A stretch of DNA of 64,000 nucleotides. Source: Pedobacter panaciterrae. GTDB taxonomy: Bacteria; Bacteroidota; Bacteroidia; Sphingobacteriales; Sphingobacteriaceae. Positions 41,236-50,470 of the stretch are shown in pieces; the stretch's first letter is position 1; each line of letters starts with the position of its first letter. The notes under the pieces are model-generated. The model was given only the letters and a program-made list of their open reading frames with translations. It had not been told where the DNA came from and searched no databases. The position numbers were made by a program, and so were the translations under genes. The stretch lies in the NCBI RefSeq assembly GCF_013204795.1, contig NZ_JABMKW010000017.1, positions 918,405 to 982,404 of the forward strand. Reading direction: 5' to 3'.

Positions 41236-42900
41236 ATGACTGCTATTATGAATTTAAATCTTGATCTCAGTAAAAAAAATACACCAACCGGCACTACATT
41301 AACCTGCAAAGGTTGGGTACAGGAAGCCGCTTTGCGAATGTTATTGAATAACCTTGACCCAGACGTTGCAGAACGTCCGGAAGAGCTTATTGTTTACGGT
41401 GGTCGTGGCAAGGCTGCAAGAAATAAAGAAGCCTTGGCATTAATCATTAAGGCGTTACAAAACCTGGAAGACACAGAGACCTTGTTAATACAATCGGGCA
41501 AACCTGTAGGAATATTACCAACACATAAAGACGCGCCAAGAATACTGATATCCAACTCCCAATTAGTGCCAAAATGGGCTACCCAACAGCACTTTGATGA
41601 ACTAGAGGATAAGGGCTTGATGATGTATGGGCAAATGACAGCGGGTTCATGGATTTATATAGGCTCGCAGGGCATCGTACAAGGCACCTATGAAACGTAT
41701 TCGGCATTGGCAAAAAAGCACTTTGACAGTAATTTAAAAAACACTTTAAATGTTACGGCTGGACTTGGGGGTATGGGAGGTGCACAACCACTTGCAATAA
41801 CAATGAACAAGGGTGTATGCCTGGCAGCTGAAGTCGAAGAATGGCGCATTCAGAAAAGATTAGAAACACGTTACATAGACGAAATTGAACATGACATAGA
41901 CGCTGCAATTGATAGGGCATTGCAATACAAACAAGAAGGTAAAGCATTATCCATCGGTGTGGTTTGTAATGCAGTTGAATTATTACAGCGATTGATAGAT
42001 AGAAGTATTACACCTGATACTTTAACTGATCAAACTTCGGCACACGACCCTTTAATTGGATATTTCCCTGAAGGATTGAGTGTTTCGGAAGCCAATGCTT
42101 TGCGTACTGCAAATCCTGATAAGTATGTAGAACGCTCTTATGCTACAATGGCTAAGCATGTGCGACAAATGCTGGAATTACAGAAAAGAGGAGCCATCAC
42201 ATTTGATTATGGCAACAATCTTCGTGGGCGCGCACTGGAAGTTGGTGTTAAAAATGCATTTGACTTCCCTGGTTTCGTTCCAGCTTATATTCGTCCACTT
42301 TTTTGTGAGGGCAAAGGCCCTTTTAGATGGGCTGCTTTAAGCGGGGATCCACAAGACATTTACGAAACAGACAAATTGATCCTCGAATTATTTCCTGAAA
42401 ACGAAAGTTTAAAACAATGGATTACCATGGCCCAGGAACGAATTGCATTCCAGGGTTTACCTGCCAGAATTTGCTGGCTTGGACAAGGAGAACGCGAAAA
42501 AGCTGGCGTTGCATTTAATAAATTAGTGGCCGAAGGAAAGGTAAAAGCTCCGATTGTAATCGGTAGAGATCATTTAGATACAGGTTCTGTTGCTTCGCCA
42601 AACCGGGAAACAGAAGCAATGCTGGATGGTTCAGATGCTGTGGCAGACTGGCCCATTCTTAACGCATTAATTAATACCGCTGGTGGAGCAAGCTGGGTTT
42701 CACTTCATCACGGTGGAGGAGTTGGAATTGGGTATTCCATACATGCTGGAATGGTAATCGTTGCTGATGGTACTGGCGATGCTGAAGCGCGCATTAAACG
42801 TGTGCTACATAATGATCCGGCACTGGGGGTTATAAGGCATGCTGATGCGGGATATGATATTGCAAAGGACACCTTAAGAAAACATCGTTTAGGCCTGTAA
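41236..42900 (+). CDS. hutU: Urocanate hydratase
   Basis: Second step of histidine degradation, adding water to urocanate to give imidazolone propionate, with tightly bound NAD. The 554-residue protein has the NAD-binding glycine stretch GLGGMGGAQPLA (about 175-188), the catalytic-Cys region QGLPARICWLGQGER (about 402-417), and GGGVGIGYSIHAGMV, all typical. Either ATG 41236 or 41248 may be used. It is transcribed alone, with no hutI, hutG or regulator beside it; hutH lies 3 kb upstream in the same direction beyond two oppositely oriented genes. Confidence 0.95.
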   Translation: MTAIMNLNLDLSKKNTPTGTTLTCKGWVQEAALRMLLNNLDPDVAERPEELIVYGGRGKAARNKEALALIIKALQNLEDTETLLIQSGKPVGILPTHKDAPRILISNSQLVPKWATQQHFDELEDKGLMMYGQMTAGSWIYIGSQGIVQGTYETYSALAKKHFDSNLKNTLNVTAGLGGMGGAQPLAITMNKGVCLAAEVEEWRIQKRLETRYIDEIEHDIDAAIDRALQYKQEGKALSIGVVCNAVELLQRLIDRSITPDTLTDQTSAHDPLIGYFPEGLSVSEANALRTANPDKYVERSYATMAKHVRQMLELQKRGAITFDYGNNLRGRALEVGVKNAFDFPGFVPAYIRPLFCEGKGPFRWAALSGDPQDIYETDKLILELFPENESLKQWITMAQERIAFQGLPARICWLGQGEREKAGVAFNKLVAEGKVKAPIVIGRDHLDTGSVASPNRETEAMLDGSDAVADWPILNALINTAGGASWVSLHHGGGVGIGYSIHAGMVIVADGTGDAEARIKRVLHNDPALGVIRHADAGYDIAKDTLRKHRLGL

Positions 42901-43011
42901 AATCTGGCTCCGTTCAACTTTTTATTACAAAACGATGATAGAATAATTCAATAACTTTAAATGGTTTTTGAAACATGCTAACTACTTATACGTTATATAA
43001 ATAAAAAGGAA

Positions 43012-43665
43012 ATGGCAACTGCTCAGCAAATTCGAAATGGTTACATCGATTACGTTTTAATGAACGATGAGAAACCTAAATCAGTTTATAGTTTTGTTAA
43101 AAAATTAAAAATATCTGAGTCCGATTTTTATGAGTTTTACGCCTCTTTTGAAAGTATAGAAAAGATTATATGGGTAGAATTAATAGTAGAAACCATTGAT
43201 ACTTTACAGCAACAGGAGGTTTGGAACGAGTACTCATCCAGAGATAAAATCCTAGCTTTTTTCTATAGCTATGTTGAAGTACTCAAAAAGCAAAGAAGCT
43301 TTGTAATTTATAGCCTTAAAACAACTAAAGATAGATTCTCGACCCCTGATGCACTTTCGGGAGTAAAACCAATATTTGAACATTTTGCTGAAGAGATCTT
43401 GAACGAAGGCCTGGAAACAGGAGAATTGGCAGAAAGAAAATTTTTCAGCAAAAGGTATAAAGACGCCCTTTGGATTCAATTTGCTTTTATAGTAAAATTC
43501 TGGGTTAGTGATGATAGTACGGGGTTTGAAAAAACTGATGAGGCAATAGAAAAAGGCATAAATGTAACCTTTGACCTATTTCAAAGATCACCTATCGACA
43601 ATCTGTTGGAATATGGAAAGTTCCTCTCAAGGAACGGGCATTTTAAAGAGAAGATGAGATTTTAA
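43012..43665 (+). CDS. TetR-like transcriptional regulator
   Basis: The 217-residue protein has an N-terminal helix-turn-helix-like part (about 5-55: RNGYIDYVLMNDEKPKSVYS followed by SESDFYEFYASFESI) in which FYEFY stands where TetR proteins have the conserved F-Y-x-H-F segment, and a helical C-terminal ligand domain. The HTH is weak by eye, so the DNA-binding call is family-level. The AarF-like kinase gene begins 6 bases after the stop, so this regulator likely controls its own operon; such pairs are found in Bacteroidota. Confidence 0.75.
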   Translation: MATAQQIRNGYIDYVLMNDEKPKSVYSFVKKLKISESDFYEFYASFESIEKIIWVELIVETIDTLQQQEVWNEYSSRDKILAFFYSYVEVLKKQRSFVIYSLKTTKDRFSTPDALSGVKPIFEHFAEEILNEGLETGELAERKFFSKRYKDALWIQFAFIVKFWVSDDSTGFEKTDEAIEKGINVTFDLFQRSPIDNLLEYGKFLSRNGHFKEKMRF

Positions 43666-43671
43666 GATCAA

Positions 43672-44973
43672 ATGAAAGAGCAAAGCAGTATCCCGGTAAC
43701 TAAAACGCAGAGGTCAGCAAAATTTGTAAAAACAGGGTTTCAGATCGGTGGCAACTATATCAAACACTATTCTAAGAAACTATTTAATCCACAACTGACT
43801 AATGATGAGTTAAATGAAGACAATGCTACAGACATTTATAAATCACTTAGTGAACTAAAAGGAAGTGCATTAAAGATTGCCCAAATGTTAAGCATGGATA
43901 AAAATATCCTCCCTAAATCTTATATTGATAAGTTTACACAATCACAATATAATGCTCCCCCACTGTCAGGGCCACTTATTGTAAGAACTTTTACCAAAAG
44001 CTTTGGGAAAACTCCAGAAAAAATCTACGACAAATTTAATCTCAGATCAACCAATGCCGCATCAATCGGCCAGGTTCATACTGCTGAATTAAACGGGAAA
44101 AAACTTGCAGTGAAAATTCAATACCCAGGTGTTGGCGATAGCATCTCTTCTGATCTTAAAATGGTAAAGCCCTTTGCTTTTCGTTTATTAGGTATGAGCG
44201 AGAAAGAATTGAATATTTATATAAAAGAGGTTGAAGAGCGTTTATTAGAGGAAACCGACTATGAACTGGAAGTAAAACGTTCTATCGAGTTTTCTGAAGC
44301 CTGTAAAAATTTAAATAATGTTGTTTTCCCAACTTACTACCCGGAACTGTCGGGAAAGAAAATAATCTCGATGGATTGGATAGATGGTCATCATCTAAAA
44401 GAATTTTTAAAGACAAAACCTTCACAGGAATTACGAAATAAAATTGGTCAGGCCCTTTGGGACTTCTATAACTTCCAGCAACATGAATTAAGAGCAGTTC
44501 ATGCTGACCCTCATCCCGGAAATTTTTTGATCACTCCGGAAGAAAAACTAGGGGTTATCGATTTTGGTTGTATAAAGGAAATGCCAGATGATTTCTATTA
44601 TCCTTTTTTCTCACTCATATCTACTGATGTGATTAAAGATAAAGCTAAGACAATTGAAGCATTTCGAAAACTAGAAATGATTCATAAGGAAGATAATCCC
44701 GAACAGATCGAATTCTATTATCATGCTTATCGTGAAATGATTGAACTATTCGCGAGGCCATATACAAGCGAAGTATTTAATTTTGACAATCCGGATTTTT
44801 TTGCACAGCTATATTCCTATGGCGAAAAGATTTCTAAGATGGCCGAGTTTAAACAAGCAAGGGGCGTTAAGCATTTTATTTATGTAAACCGGACAAATTT
44901 TGGCCTATATGCCATTTTACAAGAGCTTAAAGCGATTGTAAATACAACTACATACAAACCTCATTTGAAATAA
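43672..44973 (+). CDS. AarF/UbiB/ABC1-family atypical kinase
   Basis: The 433-residue protein has the UbiB features: a K-x-x-Q segment (KIAQ, residues 68-71) in place of the usual KxGQ, the Ala-rich nucleotide loop NAASIGQVH, VKIQYPGV with the lysine, VHADPHPGNFL (catalytic region) and VIDFG (metal-binding Asp). The Ala in KIAQ for Gly is a departure from the textbook motif, perhaps normal for this group. UbiB-type proteins support isoprenoid quinone metabolism and lipid homeostasis; the organism probably uses menaquinone, so the role is not clear. Co-transcribed with the TetR-like gene. No C-terminal membrane helices are evident. Confidence 0.87.
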   Translation: MKEQSSIPVTKTQRSAKFVKTGFQIGGNYIKHYSKKLFNPQLTNDELNEDNATDIYKSLSELKGSALKIAQMLSMDKNILPKSYIDKFTQSQYNAPPLSGPLIVRTFTKSFGKTPEKIYDKFNLRSTNAASIGQVHTAELNGKKLAVKIQYPGVGDSISSDLKMVKPFAFRLLGMSEKELNIYIKEVEERLLEETDYELEVKRSIEFSEACKNLNNVVFPTYYPELSGKKIISMDWIDGHHLKEFLKTKPSQELRNKIGQALWDFYNFQQHELRAVHADPHPGNFLITPEEKLGVIDFGCIKEMPDDFYYPFFSLISTDVIKDKAKTIEAFRKLEMIHKEDNPEQIEFYYHAYREMIELFARPYTSEVFNFDNPDFFAQLYSYGEKISKMAEFKQARGVKHFIYVNRTNFGLYAILQELKAIVNTTTYKPHLK

Positions 44974-45161
44974 GAAAGGGCATAGTCGCCACAACCACAC
45001 CCATTCTAACCTAAAACTCTATTCTTGGACTTTAATAATGTAAAAAGGTTCAATGAAACTCCCAGATTATTTTAACGTTGCACCAGTAACCATTAGGCAT
45101 ACTATTGCAATAATTTGTTCAAATTTCTCAAATAAACAATAAACAAATCATTCTACTTGAA

Positions 45162-45169
45162 TATATTTG
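45162..45169 (+). promoter_or_regulatory. -7 element for the single-domain response regulator
   Basis: TATATTTG, an exact match, with a predicted start near 45174. It lies inside the longest possible frame of the gene, showing that translation must begin further downstream. Confidence 0.5.
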
Positions 45170-45189
45170 TACTATTAAATATCTCTATT

Positions 45190-45585
45190 TTGGCAAAAGG
45201 CTCTACAATTTACAAAAACATACTTGTTATTGAGGATAATCACGCTATCCTTGATGTGATCACCTTGATTTTACAAAGTGAAGCATATAATGTAACAGGC
45301 CTTAACAAGAGCGCAGATATGATGTTTCATATTGAGCAGCTTAAACCGGATTTACTTATTCTTGATATCATGTTGCCTGATGGAGATGGCCGCGAATTGC
45401 TAAAAACACTTAGGTCTGATGCAACTACGGATCAAATCCCTGTATTGATGATATCTGCGAGATATACAGCTCAAAATGTTGAACATGGTGAATACAAGCC
45501 AAATGGTTTTCTTGCTAAACCATTTGACATTGATGATCTTTTGGACAAAATAGAAGGCATTTTGGCCGGTAAAACTTACATCTAA
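45190..45585 (+). CDS. Single-domain response regulator (CheY-like)
   Basis: The protein of about 131 residues is a receiver domain only: IEDN acidic pocket, phospho-acceptor Asp in LLILDIMLPDGDG, Thr/Ser position (MISA) and the conserved Lys in FLAKPF. It has no output domain, so it acts by protein contact or in a phosphorelay. The start is probably TTG 45190 (MAKGSTIYKN), because the -7 element at 45162 rules out the earlier TTG at 45157. No kinase is adjacent. Confidence 0.8.
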   Translation: MAKGSTIYKNILVIEDNHAILDVITLILQSEAYNVTGLNKSADMMFHIEQLKPDLLILDIMLPDGDGRELLKTLRSDATTDQIPVLMISARYTAQNVEHGEYKPNGFLAKPFDIDDLLDKIEGILAGKTYI

Positions 45586-45605
45586 ACCAGATAAACGTTG
45601 CTGTT

Positions 45606-46082
45606 ATGACTCAAAATGAAGAATTGATCCGCCACTTTTACGCTAGCTTTCAAAATAAAGACGTAAAGGCTATGCAAGATTGCTACGCCGATAGTGCTAG
45701 CTTTAGCGATCCTGTATTTACTAATTTAAATGCAAAACAGGTACGTTCTATGTGGGCTATGCTTATCAAAAGCGGCAAGGATATGCGAATTGAGTTTAAA
45801 AATATTTCTGGAAATGAGATGGGGGGAAGCGCCGAATGGGACGCATATTATACTTTTTCCGCTACAGGAAACATAGTAGTTAATAGAATTAACGCCTCCT
45901 TTCTAATAGAGAACGGAAAAATAACAAAACATACTGATCAGTTCAATTTTTACACATGGGCTAAACAAGCTCTTGGATTTACAGGGCTTTTATTAGGATG
46001 GACAACCTTTTTAAGAAATAAGATCAGCACTAAAGCAAAAAGAAATTTGGAGAACTTTATGGCTTCCTCAAAGACTAATTAA
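45606..46082 (+). CDS. NTF2-like/SnoaL-like protein
   Basis: The 158-residue protein has the NTF2-like cone fold features: an N-terminal helix (LIRHFYASFQNKDVKAMQDCY), ASFSDPVFTNLN, and beta strands with KDMRIEFKNISG. Members bind small ligands or act as isomerases; the substrate cannot be inferred. The C-terminal tail (KISTKAKRNLENFMASSK) is basic. It starts 20 bases after the response regulator gene and probably shares its transcript. The end overlaps hisS by 8 bases. Confidence 0.85.
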   Translation: MTQNEELIRHFYASFQNKDVKAMQDCYADSASFSDPVFTNLNAKQVRSMWAMLIKSGKDMRIEFKNISGNEMGGSAEWDAYYTFSATGNIVVNRINASFLIENGKITKHTDQFNFYTWAKQALGFTGLLLGWTTFLRNKISTKAKRNLENFMASSKTN

Positions 46083-47463
46083 CTTTTAACAGTTCAACAA
46101 CAGCAGCAATAGTTAGCTTTTCTTGTTGCCCGCTTTTCATGTTTTTCAATGTTAAGACATCATTGCTCATTTCTTCACTTCCGATGAGTATTACGTAAGG
46201 AATATGTTTATCGTCGGCATAGCTCATCTGCTTTTTAAGCTTCGCAGAAGACGGATATAGTTCCGCAGCAATATTTGCCCCACGCAGTTGCTGTAAGATT
46301 GGCAGAGCATATCTTTCGGCTTCCTTATCAAAGTTACTGATCAGAACCTTTGTGCCTGCAGCTGCAGATTCAGGGAAAAGATTCAGTTCCTGTAATACAT
46401 CATAAATTCTATCCGCACCAAAAGATACCCCAACCCCCGTTAAGCCCTTTAAACCAAACATACCGGTTAAATCGTCATATCTTCCTCCTCCTCCAATGCT
46501 CCCCATAGAAACCTCATTGGTTTTCACTTCAAATATGCAACCTGTATAATAATTCAATCCTCTTGCCAGCGTAATATCTAATTCAACATTCGGATTCATA
46601 GACGAGTCTGCTTTAAGCATTGAATTTACATAGTCAAACACCGCCTCTATCTCTTCAACGCCTTTAAGTCCTGTTGCTGAAACAGACAATACTGTTTTTA
46701 AACTATCCAGCTTTTGTTCGTTAGTACCTTCAAGCAAAATAACCGGCTTTAACCTATCTATATCTGCTTCAGTAAACCCACGCTCCAATAGCTCTTTAAT
46801 TACGCCATCTAAACCTATTTTATCAAGTTTATCAATAGCAACAGTCATATCTATAATTAATTCAGGCTTACCTACAACTTCAGCAATTCCTGATAATATC
46901 TTGCGGTTATTGATCTTTATTGTAAAGTCCTTTAACCCAAGGTTGCTTAAAGCTTCCTGATAGATCAATATAAACTCAGCCTCGTTTAATAAACTATCAG
47001 ATCCAACAACATCCACATCACACTGATAAAACTCTCTGTAACGTCCCTTCTGTGGTCTGTCAGCACGCCAAACAGGTTGTACCTGGAACCGTTTAAAGGG
47101 GAGAGAAATATCATTCTGATGCATCACAACATAGCGTGCAAAAGGCACCGTTAAATCGTAACGTAAGGCTTTTTCGCTAATGGATGATGTAACAGCATTT
47201 GAATTTGCTTGCGAAAGCAGTTCCGGCTTTACCTTAGAAAGGAAATCACCACTGTTTAATATCTTAAATATAAGTTTATCGCCCTCATCACCATATTTAC
47301 CAGTTAAGGTTGATAGATTTTCCATTGAGGGCGTTTGTATCTCTGCATAGCCATATTTTTTAAACACCGTTTTAATGGTATCAAAAATATAGTTACGTTT
47401 TACCATTTCCTGTGGAGAAAAATCTCTGGTTCCTTTAGCTAAAGAGGGTTTGATATTCGACAT
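46075..47463 (-). CDS. hisS: Histidyl-tRNA synthetase
   Basis: Charges tRNA-His in the cytoplasm. The 462-residue protein starts MSNIKPSLAKGTRDFSPQEM and has class II motif 1 (near KYGYAEIQTPSME), motif 2 (FKRFQVQPVWRADRPQKGRY), the histidine A signature with LARGLNYYTGCIFE, motif 3 (GGGRYDDLTGMFG, GVGVSFGADRI) and an anticodon-binding domain at the C-terminus. A -7 element five bases before ATG 47463 excludes the longer start at 47493 and predicts a leaderless mRNA. Confidence 0.96.
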   Translation of the reverse strand: MSNIKPSLAKGTRDFSPQEMVKRNYIFDTIKTVFKKYGYAEIQTPSMENLSTLTGKYGDEGDKLIFKILNSGDFLSKVKPELLSQANSNAVTSSISEKALRYDLTVPFARYVVMHQNDISLPFKRFQVQPVWRADRPQKGRYREFYQCDVDVVGSDSLLNEAEFILIYQEALSNLGLKDFTIKINNRKILSGIAEVVGKPELIIDMTVAIDKLDKIGLDGVIKELLERGFTEADIDRLKPVILLEGTNEQKLDSLKTVLSVSATGLKGVEEIEAVFDYVNSMLKADSSMNPNVELDITLARGLNYYTGCIFEVKTNEVSMGSIGGGGRYDDLTGMFGLKGLTGVGVSFGADRIYDVLQELNLFPESAAAGTKVLISNFDKEAERYALPILQQLRGANIAAELYPSSAKLKKQMSYADDKHIPYVILIGSEEMSNDVLTLKNMKSGQQEKLTIAAVVELLKVN

Positions 47464-47468
47464 GAGCG

Positions 47469-47476
47469 CAAAAGTA
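47469..47476 (-). promoter_or_regulatory. -7 element with leaderless geometry, hisS
   Basis: Minus-strand TACTTTTG, five bases (CGCTC), then ATG 47463. Confidence 0.55.
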
Positions 47477-47492
47477 CAAAAAGTAACAAGCA

Positions 47493-47527
47493 TAAAAAAG
47501 CTTGCCTGTATTATACACAGGCAAGCT
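47493..47527 (-). terminator. Intrinsic terminator of the pdhA-pdhC operon
   Basis: AGCTTGCCTGT (47499-47509) and ACAGGCAAGCT (47517-47527) form an 11-bp perfect stem with a 7-base loop; on the minus strand it is followed by a U run (47499-47494). Located 33 bases past the pdhC stop. Confidence 0.85.
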
Positions 47528-47559
47528 CAATATTTAAATCCCCTTGAAGAGAATTCTGA

Positions 47560-49212
47560 TTAAACTAATAACCTAACAGGTTCTTCCATTAATGCTTTAA
47601 ATGTTTGCAGAAATGCAGCACCTGTAGCGCCATCAACCGTACGGTGATCACAACTTAAGGTAACCTTCATTATATTTCCTGGAACAACAGCACCATTTTT
47701 AACAACCGGTACTTGTGAGATTCCGCCTATAGCAAGAATACAAGAATCAGGAGTATTGATGATAGCAGTAAATTCATCTATACCAAACATACCTAAGTTT
47801 GAAACAGTGAAAGTTGAACCTTCCCAATCAGCAGGCTGTAATTTTTTAGCTTTTGCACGTTGTGCGAAATCCTTAACCTCAGCAGAAATACGGGATAATG
47901 ATTTTCCATCAGCAAAACGTACTACAGGAACCAATAATCCATCTTCAACAGCTATAGCTACACCTATGTTTACATGCTCGTTGTAACGAATTGCATCTCC
48001 TCTCCAAGAAGAGTTTACATTTGGATGTTGTTTTAAAGCCACAGCTACTGCTTTTAGAACTAAATCATTGAATGATAGTTTAACAGGCGAGAATTCATTC
48101 ATCTTAGTGCGTGCGGCAATGGCAGCGTCCATATCGATAACCATGGTAAGGTAGAAATGCGGCGCAGTGAATAAGCTTTCGCTTAAACGCTTAGCAATTA
48201 CCTTACGCATTTGAGAAACAGGTTTCTCAGTGAATTTCTCTTCGCCTAAATACTGTGCAAGTACCGGTGCAGATTTTTCCGCAGGGGCACCTGATTCAGT
48301 TGCTTTGGCAGCAGGCTTAAAGTTTTCAATATCTTTTTTAATAATACGTCCACCATCTGCACTACCAGCAACCTGACTAAGGTCAATTCCTTTTTCCTGG
48401 GCAATCTTTTTAGCTAACGGAGATGCTTTTACGCGATCAGTGCTTCCTGAAGCAAGAGGAGCTTCTTCTTTCTGAGACACTGGTGAAGATTTCTCTTCAA
48501 CTGGAGCATCAGATTTTTTATCAGCAGCAGGTTTTGCCGGAGCGTCGCCCTGGCTAAGTATTCCACTAATGTCAGTTCCTTCCGGACCTACAATGGCAAT
48601 AATCCCATTAACTTTAGCTGCCTGCCCTTTTTCAACACCAATGTGTAATAAAGTTCCTTCAGCATAACCCATTACCTCCATAGTAGCCTTATCGGTTTCT
48701 ACGTCAGCAAGGATGTCATCATTTTTAACTTTATCACCTACTTTTTTATGCCATTCAGCAATTACGCCTTCAGTCATAGTATCACTTAATAAAGGCATAC
48801 GAACAACCGTAACACCTTGTTTCTCTAAATCTGCATCAGTTATTGCCGGAGCTGAGGCAGATTCCTTTTTCTCTTCAACAGGTTTCTCCGATGATGATTT
48901 ATCTGCAGCAGGTTCTTCTTTAGCAGCAGGTGTTGCACCGCCTTCCGCGTCAAGGGCAGCTTTGTAATCTTCACCCTCTTTACCAACTACAGCAATAATA
49001 GCATCAACAGGAACAGCTTTACCTTCTTCTACACCAATGTACAATACGGTACCATCCCAATATGATTCTAAATCCATGGTTGCCTTATCGGTTTCCACTT
49101 CGGCCATAACATCGCCGCTTTTAACTTTATCGCCAACTTTTTTATGCCACTTAGCCATAACACCTTCTGTCATGGTATCGCTCATTTTGGGCATTCTAAC
49201 TATTTCAGCCAT
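47560..49212 (-). CDS. pdhC: Pyruvate dehydrogenase E2 (dihydrolipoamide acetyltransferase)
   Basis: Transfers the acetyl group from lipoyl to CoA within the pyruvate dehydrogenase complex. The 550-residue protein has two lipoyl domains (lipoyl-Lys43 in ETDKATMDLESY, and a second in ETDKATMEVMGY near residue 170), Ala/Pro/Lys/Glu linkers, a peripheral subunit-binding domain (about 260-300: VKASPLAKKIAQEKGI) and the catalytic domain with DHRTVDGATGA near the C-terminus. Co-transcribed with pdhA (29-base gap). E1-beta is not beside it and must be elsewhere. Branched-chain or 2-oxoglutarate complexes are less likely given the E1-alpha sequence. Confidence 0.93.
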   Translation of the reverse strand: MAEIVRMPKMSDTMTEGVMAKWHKKVGDKVKSGDVMAEVETDKATMDLESYWDGTVLYIGVEEGKAVPVDAIIAVVGKEGEDYKAALDAEGGATPAAKEEPAADKSSSEKPVEEKKESASAPAITDADLEKQGVTVVRMPLLSDTMTEGVIAEWHKKVGDKVKNDDILADVETDKATMEVMGYAEGTLLHIGVEKGQAAKVNGIIAIVGPEGTDISGILSQGDAPAKPAADKKSDAPVEEKSSPVSQKEEAPLASGSTDRVKASPLAKKIAQEKGIDLSQVAGSADGGRIIKKDIENFKPAAKATESGAPAEKSAPVLAQYLGEEKFTEKPVSQMRKVIAKRLSESLFTAPHFYLTMVIDMDAAIAARTKMNEFSPVKLSFNDLVLKAVAVALKQHPNVNSSWRGDAIRYNEHVNIGVAIAVEDGLLVPVVRFADGKSLSRISAEVKDFAQRAKAKKLQPADWEGSTFTVSNLGMFGIDEFTAIINTPDSCILAIGGISQVPVVKNGAVVPGNIMKVTLSCDHRTVDGATGAAFLQTFKALMEEPVRLLV

Positions 49213-49241
49213 TCTATATATCTATTGAAATGCGTTCTAAA

Positions 49242-50237
49242 TTAATCTTGTACGTATGGGTAGTCTTGTTGCACATAAACATCAGTATATAATTCCGATG
49301 CTTCAGGCCAAGGAGACTCTTCAGCAAATTTCACAGATTCATCAACAATCTGTTTTACTTTATTTTCAATTTCTTCGATCCATGCCTGATCAGCATATTT
49401 CTCTTTAAGAATCACTTCTCTTACTGTTTCAATAGGATCTTTAGCTTTGTACTCTTCTAATTCGTCTTTTGTACGATATTTAGCAGGGTCAGACATAGAA
49501 TGTCCGCGGTAACGGTAAGTTCTCATCTCTAAGAAAGTTGGGCCTTCACCATTTCTTGCACGTTGAGCAGCTTCATCCATTGCGTTGTGAACTGCAACAG
49601 GGTCCATTCCATCAACCGGGGCACATGGCATATCGAAACCTAGTCCTATTTTATAAATATCAACCATGTTTGTAGTACGCTCCACAGAGGTTCCCATTGC
49701 ATAACCATTGTTTTCGCAAACAAATATTACAGGTAATTTCCAAAGCATCGCCATATTGAAAGCCTCATTTAAAGCTCCCTGACGAACGGCTCCATCACCC
49801 ATGTAGCAAACATTTACATTTTTAGTGCCTTTATATTTTTCAGCAAACGCAATACCTGCTCCAAGAGGGATTTGCCCACCTACAATACCATGGCCACCAT
49901 AAAAATTAAATTCCTTACTAAACATGTGCATAGAACCACCTTTGCCTTTTGAGCAACCTGTAGCTTTACCATACATCTCGGCCATAATGCTATTTGCACT
50001 TACGCCTTTTGCCAAAGCATGAGCATGATCACGGTAAGCAGTTATCATGGAATCTTCCGGCTGTAATGCAGAAATAGCTCCTGCAACAACGGCCTCCTGG
50101 CCAATATATAAATGACAAAATCCACGGATTTTCTGTTGTCCGTATAGTTGTCCAGTTTTTTCTTCGAACTTGCGCATCAGCAACATCGACTCAAACCACT
50201 TCAGATAGGTATCTTTATTAATTTCTACTGCACTCAT
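49242..50237 (-). CDS. pdhA: Pyruvate dehydrogenase E1 component, alpha subunit
   Basis: The thiamine diphosphate-dependent decarboxylase half-site. The 331-residue protein has the ThDP motif GDGAVRQGALNEAFNMAMLW with ENNGYAMGTS (about 145-185), the phosphorylation-loop-like YRGHSMSDPAKYRTKDEL, and the entry sequence IRGFCHLYIGQEAVVAG. It pairs with an E1-beta not in this window and with the E2 encoded just downstream. The start ATG 50237 follows a -7 element by 29 bases. Confidence 0.94.
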   Translation of the reverse strand: MSAVEINKDTYLKWFESMLLMRKFEEKTGQLYGQQKIRGFCHLYIGQEAVVAGAISALQPEDSMITAYRDHAHALAKGVSANSIMAEMYGKATGCSKGKGGSMHMFSKEFNFYGGHGIVGGQIPLGAGIAFAEKYKGTKNVNVCYMGDGAVRQGALNEAFNMAMLWKLPVIFVCENNGYAMGTSVERTTNMVDIYKIGLGFDMPCAPVDGMDPVAVHNAMDEAAQRARNGEGPTFLEMRTYRYRGHSMSDPAKYRTKDELEEYKAKDPIETVREVILKEKYADQAWIEEIENKVKQIVDESVKFAEESPWPEASELYTDVYVQQDYPYVQD

Positions 50238-50266
50238 TGTTGGGTGTTGATTTTTATTTACGAGAG

Positions 50267-50274
50267 CAAATCTA
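50267..50274 (-). promoter_or_regulatory. -7 element of the pdhA-pdhC operon
   Basis: Minus-strand TAGATTTG, an exact TAnnTTTG match; leader of about 25 bases. No clear -33 element. Confidence 0.45.
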
Positions 50275-50366
50275 CTTCTTTATTGCAACATATCGAAGAA
50301 AATGATGTAAAATGCACACTAAGGTTACAAAAAATGTTAATAACTTTTAATATTAGGTCTATGACA

Positions 50367-50398
50367 TTTGGATAACATTTGTAAAATACATATGTTTG
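50367..50398 (+). promoter_or_regulatory. Complete Bacteroidota-type promoter for the NlpC/P60 gene
   Basis: TTTG at 50367-50370 (-33) and TATGTTTG at 50391-50398 (-7), with a 20-bp spacer, match the consensus for the primary sigma factor; this is the best two-part match in the window. Predicted start about 50403 and a leader near 68 bases. Confidence 0.65.
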
Positions 50399-50470
50399 CC
50401 ATCCAAACAATAAGCCCTAGTGGTGTACGTTTAAGTGTAAGTGCCTTTTACCCAAACTTAACAGTATAAC

